Shown: positions 57,665-64,000 of the stretch, piece by piece | Numbering within the stretch: position 1 is the first letter of the stretch | Layout: each line of letters opens with the position of its first letter | Assembly: GCF_000025265.1 (NCBI RefSeq) | Contig: NC_013739.1 | Coordinates: 3,162,001 to 3,226,000, forward strand | Length of the DNA stretch: 64,000 nucleotides | Direction: 5' to 3' | Origin: Conexibacter woesei DSM 14684 | GTDB lineage: Bacteria > Actinomycetota > Thermoleophilia > Solirubrobacterales > Solirubrobacteraceae | Notes under the pieces: generated by a model | The model's database searches: none | The model's input: the letters and a program-made list of their open reading frames with translations, nothing else | Told to the model about the DNA's origin: nothing | Program-made: the position numbers and the translations under genes

Positions 57665-58302
57665 TCGAGGTCGTCCCCTTCACCGTCGGGCCGGTTCAGG
57701 AGAACAGCTACCTCGCGCGGGCGCAGGGCGGCGACCGCGCCGTCCTGTTCGACCCGGGCGAAGAGGCCGACCGGCTGCTGGCGGGGATCGACGAGCTCGG
57801 CGTCAGACTCGACGCGATCCTGCTCACGCACACGCACTTCGACCACGTCGGCGCGGTCGCGCCGGTCGCGCGCGCCACGGGCGCGCCGGTCTACTGCCCG
57901 GCGCTCGAGCGCGACGTGATGCTCGACATCGACAGATATGTCCCGTGGCCCGGGATCGGCCCGTTCGAGAACCACGAGCCGGAGGAGCTGGTCGGCGGCG
58001 GTGAGCGCGTCTCGCTCGCGGGGCTCGACTTCGACGTCGTCTTCACGCCCGGCCACAGCCCCGGCCACGTCACGTGGGCGCTGGCTGACGGCTCGGCGCT
58101 GTTCTCCGGCGACGTCCTCTTCCAGGGCTCGATCGGCCGCACCGACCTGCCATTCGGCGACCATCAGACGCTGCTCAGATCGATCGCCGGCCTGCTCGAC
58201 GCATACCCGGACGAGGCGCGGGTCTTCCCCGGCCACATGGGCGTCACGACGCTCGGCGCCGAGCGCGCCAGCAACCCGTTCCTCCAGGACCTCGTCGCGT
58301 AG
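57661..58302 (+). CDS. MBL-fold hydrolase (glyoxalase II-like)
   Basis: A 213-residue metallo-beta-lactamase-fold hydrolase of the GloB-like group. LLTHTHFDHVGAV is the THxHxDH motif; FTPGHSPGHV, LFSGDVLFQGSIGRTDLP and VFPGHMGVTTLG give the remaining ligands. Proteins of this type are commonly next to hisS in actinobacteria, where their substrate is uncertain. GTG start overlaps the preceding stop; two bases separate it from hisS. Confidence 0.9.
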   Translation: MIEVVPFTVGPVQENSYLARAQGGDRAVLFDPGEEADRLLAGIDELGVRLDAILLTHTHFDHVGAVAPVARATGAPVYCPALERDVMLDIDRYVPWPGIGPFENHEPEELVGGGERVSLAGLDFDVVFTPGHSPGHVTWALADGSALFSGDVLFQGSIGRTDLPFGDHQTLLRSIAGLLDAYPDEARVFPGHMGVTTLGAERASNPFLQDLVA

Positions 58303-58304
58303 GC

Positions 58305-59564
58305 ATGGCGCAGAAGCTCCAGGCCCCGCGCGGCACGTACGACGTGCTGCCCGACGACGCCGCCCGCCGCGAGCACGTCGAGGCGGCCGCCCGTCAGATC
58401 CTCGGCGCGGCCGGCTACCGCCGCATCGAGACGCCGACGTTCGAGGCGACCGAGCTGTTCGCGCGCGGCGTCGGCGCCTCGACCGACATCGTGCAGAAGG
58501 AGATGTACACCTTCGAGGACGGCGGCGGACGATCGGTCACGCTGCGCCCCGAAGGGACTGCGCCGGTCGCGCGCGCCTACGTCGAGCACGGCATGCAGAA
58601 GCTGCCGCAGCCGGTGAAGCTCTGGTACCTGTCGAGCTTCTTCCGCTACGAGCGCGCGCAGGCCGGCCGCTACCGCCAGTTCTGGCAGGTCGGCGCCGAG
58701 GCGATCGGCTCGGCCGACCCGGCCGTCGACGCCGAGGCGATCCTGCTGCTCGCCGAGCTGCTGGAGTCGCTCGGCGTGCGCGACGTGCGGCTGCGGCTCG
58801 GATCGCTCGGCACGCCGGAGACGCGCGCCGCCTACAGAGCGGAACTGCAGGCGTACCTGCGCGCGCACGAGGGCGAGCTGTCGGAGGAGGTCCGCGGCCG
58901 CATCGACCTCAACCCGCTGCGCGCGTTCGACGCCGACCACCCGGGCACGCGCTCGGTCATGGCCGGCGCGCCGCTGCTGCTCGACCGCCTCACCGGCGAG
59001 GACGCCGACCACTTCGCCGAGGTGCGTGCGCTGCTCGACGGCGCCGACCTCGCCTACGAGGTCGACCCGACGCTCGTGCGCGGCCTCGACTACTACGCCC
59101 GTACGCTGTTCGAGTTCACCAGCGACGCGCTCGGCGCGCAGTCCGGCGTCGCCGGCGGCGGCCGCTACGACGGCCTCGTCGAGCAGCTCGGCGGCCCGCC
59201 GACGCCCGGCATCGGCTGGGCGGCGGGGATCGAGCGGATCCTGCTGGCGACCGGCGAGGAGCGCGTGCCGCCGCCGATCCTCGACCTCTACGTCGCGTAC
59301 GCGGTGGCGGATCGGCCGACCCGCGCGATCGGCTTCGAGCTGACGTGGGAGGCACGCCGCGCCGGCCTCTCGGCGCAGTTCGAGCTGGCCGGCCGCTCGC
59401 TCAAGGGCCAGCTGAAGCAGGCCGCTCGCGCCGGCGCGCGGTTCGTCGCGATCCTCGGCGAGGACGGCGCGACGCTGAAGGACATGGAGACCGGAGAGCA
59501 GGAACAACTCGAACCCGGCCGGGTGATCCCGGTCGTGCTGAAGAAGGGAAAGACGCTGGCATGA
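58305..59564 (+). CDS. hisS: histidyl-tRNA synthetase
   Basis: A 419-residue class II synthetase. Motif 1 lies around RIETPTFEATELFARG, motif 2 in YLSSFFRYERAQAGRYRQFW, the two His-specific motifs are LVRGLDYYARTLFEF and AGGGRYDGLVEQLGG, and motif 3 is GIGWAAGIERIL. A C-terminal anticodon-binding domain ends with FVAILGEDGATLKDM. ATG two bases after the MBL stop; its stop overlaps the aspS start. Confidence 0.96.
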   Translation: MAQKLQAPRGTYDVLPDDAARREHVEAAARQILGAAGYRRIETPTFEATELFARGVGASTDIVQKEMYTFEDGGGRSVTLRPEGTAPVARAYVEHGMQKLPQPVKLWYLSSFFRYERAQAGRYRQFWQVGAEAIGSADPAVDAEAILLLAELLESLGVRDVRLRLGSLGTPETRAAYRAELQAYLRAHEGELSEEVRGRIDLNPLRAFDADHPGTRSVMAGAPLLLDRLTGEDADHFAEVRALLDGADLAYEVDPTLVRGLDYYARTLFEFTSDALGAQSGVAGGGRYDGLVEQLGGPPTPGIGWAAGIERILLATGEERVPPPILDLYVAYAVADRPTRAIGFELTWEARRAGLSAQFELAGRSLKGQLKQAARAGARFVAILGEDGATLKDMETGEQEQLEPGRVIPVVLKKGKTLA

Positions 59565-61351
59565 GGACACCGCGCGCAAACGGCTATCGCGACGCCTGGG
59601 CCGGGGAGCTGACCGCCGCCCGCGCCGGGCAGCCCGCGCGCGTCGCCGGCTGGGTCCACCGCCGCCGCGACCACGGCGGGCTGATCTTCATCGACCTGCG
59701 CGACCGCTCCGGGATCGTCCAGCTCGTCTTCCACCCCGACCAGGCGCCGGCCGCGCACAGAGCTGCGCACGCGCTCCGCTCCGAGCACGTCCTGAGCGCG
59801 GTGGGGGAGGTCGTGCGGCGCGAGGACGGCAACGTCAACCCGAACCTGCCGACCGGCGAGATCGAGCTGAACGTCGCCGAGCTGACGGTGCTGGCGACCT
59901 CCGAGACGCCGCCGTTCCCGATCGACGAGGACGGCCCGGTCGACGAGCTGCTGCGTCTGCGTCACCGCACGCTCGACCTGCGCCGCGCGCCGTTGCAGGA
60001 GGCGCTGAAGCTGCGCCACCAGGTCGTCCACACGATGCGCAACGTGCTGACCGAGCGCGACTTCATGGAGATCGAGACGCCGATCCTGACGCGCTCGACG
60101 CCGGAGGGGGCGCGCGACTACCTCGTGCCCGCGCGGATAGAGCCCGGCGCCTTCTACGCGCTGCCGCAGTCGCCGCAGCTGTTCAAGCAGCTGCTGATGA
60201 TCGGCGGCTACGAGCGCTACTACCAGATCGCCCGCTGCTTCCGCGACGAGGACACGCGCGCTGACCGCCAGCCCGAGTTCACCCAGCTCGACCTCGAGCT
60301 GTCGTTCGTCGACGAGGACGACGTGATCGAGACGATGGAGTCGGTGATGGGCGCGATCTTCTCCGCGACCGACTTCCCCGTCGCTCCTCCGGCGTGGCCG
60401 CGGATGTCCTACGACGAGGCGCTGCTGCGGTTCGGGTCCGACCGTCCGGACACGCGCTTCGGGCTGGAGATCTCCGAGCTCGGCTCGCTGTTCGCGGGGA
60501 CCGAGTTCAAGGTCTTCGCCGGAGCGCTGGCCGCGGGCGGCGTCGTCCGCGGTCTCAACGCGGGCGCCCGCGAGCTGCCGCGCAGAGAGCTGGACGCGCT
60601 CACCGAGCTGGCCAGACAGCACGGTGCGAAGGGGCTCGTGTGGGCGTTCGTGCAGGAGGACGGCACGTGGCGCTCGCCGGTCGCGAAGGCGCTTTCGGCC
60701 GAGGAGATCGCCGCCGTGACGGGCGCTTTGGAGGCCTCGCCCGGCGACCTGCTGCTGATCGTCGCCGACTCCGCAGCGGTCGCCGCGCAGTCGCTCGGCG
60801 CGCTGCGGCTCGACCTTGCCGAGCGCTTCTCGCTCGTGCCCGAGGACCGTCACGACATCCTCTGGATCGTCGACTTCCCGATGTTCGAGCCGACCGACAA
60901 CGGCGGCTGGACCGCTGTGCACCACCCGTTCACGGCGCCCGTCGGTGACCTCGACGGCGACCCCGGCGCGCTGCGCGGGCGCGGCTACGACCTCGTGCTC
61001 GACGGCTCCGAGATCGGCGGCGGCTCGATCCGTACGAACACGCCCGAGGTGCAGCAGAAGGTCTTCGAGATCCTCGGCCTCAGCGCCGAGGACGCGCAGG
61101 CCCGCTTCGGCTTCCTGCTCGACGCGTTCAGATACGGCGCCCCGCCGCACGGCGGCATCGCGATGGGCGTCGACCGTATCGTGACGCTGCTCGCCGGCCG
61201 CGACTCGATCCGAGACGTGATCGCGTTCCCGAAGGCGGCGACCGGCGCCGACCCGCTCACCGGCGCACCCGCGCCGGTCGACGCCGCGCAGCTGAGAGAG
61301 CTGGGCGTCAGAGTGCCGGTCAGGCCGGCGGCGCCGGCGCCGGCTGGCTAG
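59561..61351 (+). CDS. aspS: aspartyl-tRNA synthetase, probably non-discriminating
   Basis: A 596-residue bacterial-type AspRS. OB-fold anticodon domain (VAGWVHRRRDHGG), motif 2 (YQIARCFRDEDTRADRQPEF), the GAD insertion domain, and motif 3 (GGIAMGVDRIVTLLAG). His38 in RRRDHGG and Gly90 in RREDGNV correspond to the His and Gly that mark AspRS able to charge both tRNA-Asp and tRNA-Asn, where discriminating enzymes have Leu and Lys. That would require a GatCAB amidotransferase elsewhere. Overlaps hisS by ATGA and the next gene by 32 bases. Confidence 0.95.
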   Translation: MRTPRANGYRDAWAGELTAARAGQPARVAGWVHRRRDHGGLIFIDLRDRSGIVQLVFHPDQAPAAHRAAHALRSEHVLSAVGEVVRREDGNVNPNLPTGEIELNVAELTVLATSETPPFPIDEDGPVDELLRLRHRTLDLRRAPLQEALKLRHQVVHTMRNVLTERDFMEIETPILTRSTPEGARDYLVPARIEPGAFYALPQSPQLFKQLLMIGGYERYYQIARCFRDEDTRADRQPEFTQLDLELSFVDEDDVIETMESVMGAIFSATDFPVAPPAWPRMSYDEALLRFGSDRPDTRFGLEISELGSLFAGTEFKVFAGALAAGGVVRGLNAGARELPRRELDALTELARQHGAKGLVWAFVQEDGTWRSPVAKALSAEEIAAVTGALEASPGDLLLIVADSAAVAAQSLGALRLDLAERFSLVPEDRHDILWIVDFPMFEPTDNGGWTAVHHPFTAPVGDLDGDPGALRGRGYDLVLDGSEIGGGSIRTNTPEVQQKVFEILGLSAEDAQARFGFLLDAFRYGAPPHGGIAMGVDRIVTLLAGRDSIRDVIAFPKAATGADPLTGAPAPVDAAQLRELGVRVPVRPAAPAPAG

Positions 61352-61715
61352 CGCGTCTCGCGCGGTCCTCGCGGTCCTGCGCGACCAGGAAGGCGAGCAT
61401 CACGCCGCTCAGCGGCAGCGCGATCGTCCAGCGAGGGATCTCGAAGCCGTCGCCGACGATCGCGCTCGCCGCCGCCGGAAGCACGGCGAGCCCGAGGACG
61501 GTGAGCCCATCCGCGGGCCGCAGCGCGCAGTAGACGAGGACGACGGCGAGGCACGCGACCTCGACGGACAGCGCCGGTCCGTCAGCCAGCAGCGCGTCCG
61601 CGAGTATCGCGACCGCGACGCAGACGCCGACGACCCATGCGGACGGAAGGACCCCGACGGTGCGCCGGCCGGGCGCGAGCAGGCGCCGTGCCGGTTCGGG
61701 CAGCGCGCGTCTCAT
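61320..61715 (-). CDS. small membrane protein, paralogue of its neighbour
   Basis: A 131-residue protein: basic N-terminus (RRLLAPGRRTVGVLPS), about four membrane segments with the shared VYCALRPADGLTVLGLAVLP block, and the ending VAQDREDRARRASQ. It is clearly related to the protein encoded just upstream. Its 3' end overlaps aspS on the other strand by 32 bases. ATG 61715 overlaps the stop of its paralogue (ATGA). Function unknown. Confidence 0.72.
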   Translation of the reverse strand: MRRALPEPARRLLAPGRRTVGVLPSAWVVGVCVAVAILADALLADGPALSVEVACLAVVLVYCALRPADGLTVLGLAVLPAAASAIVGDGFEIPRWTIALPLSGVMLAFLVAQDREDRARRASQPAPAPPA

Positions 61716-62095
61716 GCGGGCCCCGCGCGACGCGCGCGGTCCTCGCGGTCCTGGTTCGCCAGCGCGAGCAGCATCACGGGAATCAGAGGCAGCGCCGCGG
61801 CGGCGCGCGAGACGTCGAGCACGTCCGCCGCGATCGCGCTCCCAGCGACCGGGAGCGCGGAGATCGCGAAGACGGTCCAGCGGCCCGAGGGGCGCAGCGC
61901 GCAGTAGAACACGATCACCGCGAGCGCGACGAACGCGGCGCTCTCGCCGGCTGCCTCGGAGATCAGCAGACCGCACGCGATCGCGAGGCCGAACGAGCAC
62001 GCGACGAGCGGCATCGACGGGAGCGTCCCGACCGTCCGCTGACCGTGCGCGTAGAGCCTTCGTGCCGCGTCGAGCATGCGGGGAGTCTGTCGCAT
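61712..62095 (-). CDS. small membrane protein, paralogue of its neighbour
   Basis: A 127-residue protein with the same plan: basic start (ARRLYAHGQRTVGTLPSMP), about four membrane segments with VFYCALRPSGRWTVFAISAL, and the ending ANQDREDRARRAGPA. The two are a tandem duplication with diverged membrane segments but conserved ends. ATG 62095; ATG 62077 is also possible. Divergent from mnmA, with 36 bases between starts. Confidence 0.72.
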   Translation of the reverse strand: MRQTPRMLDAARRLYAHGQRTVGTLPSMPLVACSFGLAIACGLLISEAAGESAAFVALAVIVFYCALRPSGRWTVFAISALPVAGSAIAADVLDVSRAAAALPLIPVMLLALANQDREDRARRAGPA

Positions 62096-62118
62096 GCGGC
62101 TGCCGCGATGCGCGCCTC

Positions 62119-62124
62119 TACACT
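62119..62124 (+). promoter_or_regulatory. -10-like TACACT of the mnmA fusion gene
   Basis: TACACT ends 7 bases before GTG 62132 and lies downstream of the alternative ATG 62108. It therefore supports the GTG as the start of a leaderless message. Confidence 0.5.
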
Positions 62125-62131
62125 CGCGTGC

Positions 62132-63667
62132 GTGGACCCCGAGCTGTTCGAGCACCATCTCGCCTCCGCCCACGGGCGCGGTCGTGCGCCGGAGGGCGGC
62201 GCGACCGGCGTCGCCGGGACGAGACTGTGCGGCGACGTGGTGCGGCTCACGCTCGCGCTCGACCCGAGCGGCCAGCGCGTCGCGGAGGTCGGCTGGGAGG
62301 CGGAGGCGTGCGGCGCGACGCTCGCCGCGTGCAGCGCCGTCAGCGAGCTGGTCGCCGACGCGCCGCTGCTCGACGTCGCGCGGATCGGCGCCCATCAGGT
62401 CGCCGATGCGCTCGGCGGCTTGAGCGCCGGCAAGTTCCACGCCGCCGAGCTGGTCGCCGACGCGCTCGCCCGCGCGCTGGGGACGGCCGCGCGCGCCGCC
62501 GCCGCGCTGCCGCCGCCCGCCGCGCCCCCGCCGCACCGCACCCTCGTCGCGATGTCCGGCGGCGTGGACAGCGCCGTCGCGGCGCTGCTCGCCGCGCGCG
62601 AGAGCGGCGACGTCGTCGCCGTCACGCTCGAGTTGTGGGCCGACGAGCAGAACGACGGCGAGCGTTCCTGCTGCTCGGCGCAGGCGGTCCGCTTCGCGCG
62701 GGCGCTCGCGCATCGGATGGGGCTGCCGCACCTGACGCTCGACCTGCGCGAGGAGTTCAGCGCGGGCGTCGTGACGCCGTTCCTCGACGACCACGCCGCA
62801 GGTCTGACGCCGAACCCGTGCGTGCGCTGCAACGGGCACGTGCGGCTCGACGCGATGCTGGAGCTGGCCGACCGCCTCGGCGCCGCGACGTTGGCGACCG
62901 GCCACTACGCGCGCGTCGAGCCGGCCGAGCCCGTTGAGCCCGCCGCCGCGCCGGCCGAGCACGCCGCTGCGCCCGCCGAGCACGGCCCGCTGCTGCGCGC
63001 CGCCGCCGACGCGTGGAAGGACCAGACGTACATGCTCGCCGCGCTCGCGCCGGCCTCGCTCGCGCGGCTGCGCTTCCCGCTCGGCGACCTGACCAAGCCG
63101 CAGGTCCGCGCGCTCGCGGCCGAGGCGGAGCTGCCCGTCGCGAGCAAGGCCGAGTCGCAGGACCTCTGCTTCCTCGCCGGCACCAGCCGCAGCGAGTTCC
63201 TCGCCCGCCACGCCGGGATCGCGCAGCGGCCGGGGGAGGTCGTCGACGCCGCCGGCGACGTGATCGGCGCGCACACCGGCCACCACGGCTTCACCGTCGG
63301 CCAGCGCAGAGGGCTCGGCGTCGCTGCCGAGGAGCCGCTGTACGTGCTGCGGACCGACCCCGCGAGCAACCGCGTCGTCGCGGGTACCCGCGCACAGCTC
63401 GCGACGACCTCGGTCCCCGTCCGCGGAGCGCGGCTGCACCGCGACGGTGCGCGCGTCGACCGCGTCAAGCTGCGCTACCGCGCGAAGCCGCTGCCGGCGC
63501 GCGTCGTCGGGGCGCCGGCCGCCGGCACCCACCGGCGCCTGGAGATCGCGCTGGAGGAGCCGGTCGACGGCGCCGCCCCCGGCCAGCTCGCCTGCCTGAT
63601 GGACGGCGACGTCGTGATCGGCTGGGCGACGATCGACCGCCCGGCGGCGACGGCGCCCGCTCAGTAG
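62132..63667 (+). CDS. mnmA: tRNA 2-thiouridylase MnmA fused to an IscU-like domain
   Basis: A 511-residue fusion. Residues 1-125 follow the IscU/NifU N-terminal fold (TRLCGDVVRLTLAL, GWEAEACGATLAACSAV, GLSAGKFHAAELVADAL), with the first two scaffold Cys kept but the third replaced by Ala in KFHAAEL. From about residue 135 the chain is MnmA: PP-loop AMSGGVDSAVAAL, TPNPCVRCNGHVR and ESQDLCFLAGTSR with the two catalytic Cys, and HHGFTVGQRRGLG. It makes the s2U34 modification of tRNA-Lys, Glu and Gln. A short Ala/Glu repeat lies mid-protein. Confidence 0.9.
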   Translation: MDPELFEHHLASAHGRGRAPEGGATGVAGTRLCGDVVRLTLALDPSGQRVAEVGWEAEACGATLAACSAVSELVADAPLLDVARIGAHQVADALGGLSAGKFHAAELVADALARALGTAARAAAALPPPAAPPPHRTLVAMSGGVDSAVAALLAARESGDVVAVTLELWADEQNDGERSCCSAQAVRFARALAHRMGLPHLTLDLREEFSAGVVTPFLDDHAAGLTPNPCVRCNGHVRLDAMLELADRLGAATLATGHYARVEPAEPVEPAAAPAEHAAAPAEHGPLLRAAADAWKDQTYMLAALAPASLARLRFPLGDLTKPQVRALAAEAELPVASKAESQDLCFLAGTSRSEFLARHAGIAQRPGEVVDAAGDVIGAHTGHHGFTVGQRRGLGVAAEEPLYVLRTDPASNRVVAGTRAQLATTSVPVRGARLHRDGARVDRVKLRYRAKPLPARVVGAPAAGTHRRLEIALEEPVDGAAPGQLACLMDGDVVIGWATIDRPAATAPAQ

Positions 63668-64000
63668 CCGCGGGCGACGTCGATCACGCCGCGCAGCTCG
63701 CGGCCCTCGCGCCGCCGCGCGACGTTGTCGGCGACGAACGCGGCCAGCGCGGTGTGGATCGCCGCGTCGGGATTGGCGACGTGCGGCGTGATCAGCGCGC
63801 GCGGCTCGCGCCACAGCGGGTGGTCGGACGGCAGCGGCTCGGGCTCGGTCACGTCGAGCGCGGCGCCGGCGATCTCGCCGGCCGCCAGCGCCTGCACGAG
63901 CGCGTCGGTGTCGACGAGCGCACCGCGTCCGACGTTGACGATCCAGGCGTGCGACGGCAGCGCGCGCAGCACGGCGGTGTCGACGACGTGGCGCGTCGCG
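63661..64000 (-). CDS. D-2-hydroxyacid dehydrogenase, C-terminal fragment
   Basis: The last 112 codons of a D-isomer-specific 2-hydroxyacid dehydrogenase; the start is beyond the right edge. IVNVGRGALVDTDALVQAL is the NAD-domain block, DVTEPEPLPSDHPLW carries the catalytic Glu and LITPHVANP the catalytic His. Family members reduce glyoxylate, hydroxypyruvate or similar acids; the substrate cannot be told. Its stop overlaps the mnmA stop by 7 bases, tail to tail. Confidence 0.9.
   Translation of the reverse strand, partial: ATRHVVDTAVLRALPSHAWIVNVGRGALVDTDALVQALAAGEIAGAALDVTEPEPLPSDHPLWREPRALITPHVANPDAAIHTALAAFVADNVARRREGRELRGVIDVARGY

Overview
The window is about 73-75% G+C by eye. Nearly all codons end in G or C, start codons are often GTG, and many genes are read from a TAnnnT hexamer only 6-8 bases upstream (leaderless transcripts). 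Together with the gene content (HtaA haem-binding surface protein, COG4315 secreted proteins, DtxR/IdeR-type iron boxes, sugar operons with a GntR/UTRA regulator) this points to a chromosomal segment of a soil actinobacterium, most likely the Thermoleophilia/Solirubrobacterales (Conexibacter-like). The lineage is inferred from style and content; no rRNA is present. I see no integrase, transposase, IS or CRISPR.

Layout. 1-6.8 kb (minus): end of an ABC exporter operon, a small membrane protein, the SbcC-SbcD nuclease pair, and a COG4315 secreted protein. 7.1-12.9 kb: a holin-like membrane domain fused to an alkaline-phosphatase-superfamily hydrolase, an MBL-fold hydrolase overlapping it tail to tail, a VapBC-type toxin-antitoxin pair with a palindromic operator, a spermidine-synthase-like protein, RNase HI and a secreted protein. 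13.0-15.6 kb: a nucleotidyltransferase, a DtxR/MntR-like repressor, an HxlR regulator and an imine-reductase-like oxidoreductase.

15.7-26.7 kb (minus) is the most coherent system: a single 11-kb catabolic operon, almost every junction a 4-base ATGA/GTGA or stop-start overlap. It encodes a lipoprotein sugar-binding protein, a two-domain ATPase and two permeases (uptake), a GntR/UTRA regulator, an FGGY sugar kinase, a phosphotriesterase-family hydrolase (likely phospho-sugar lactonase), a Gfo/Idh/MocA dehydrogenase, a KDPG-type aldolase and a creatininase-family hydrolase. A clear promoter (TTGACT-17-CATACT) lies at the front, and its -35 is embedded in the perfect palindrome TTGACTAGTCAA, a likely GntR operator. 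The substrate is unknown.

26.8-38.5 kb holds large exported proteins: a cupin, an SGNH hydrolase, a 1301-residue protein with tandem Ig-like repeats, and a 994-residue protein with two HtaA domains around a beta-propeller. Two IdeR/DtxR-type boxes stand between the HtaA gene and a divergent MFS transporter. 38.5-50.5 kb: ADC-like protein, DUF1707 protein, dTMP kinase, patatin lipase, SpoU methyltransferase, several alpha/beta hydrolases, amidase, VOC proteins and a group III truncated haemoglobin. 50.5-64 kb: a tRNA with CAT anticodon and terminator, a membrane-anchored spermidine-synthase-like protein, 3-methyladenine glycosylase, reductases, M29 aminopeptidase, glutamate formimidoyltransferase, and a translation cluster (MBL hydrolase, hisS, aspS, then a MnmA thiouridylase with an IscU-like N-terminal domain), ending in a partial 2-hydroxyacid dehydrogenase.

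Product functions are family-level assignments read from motifs; no database search was possible.
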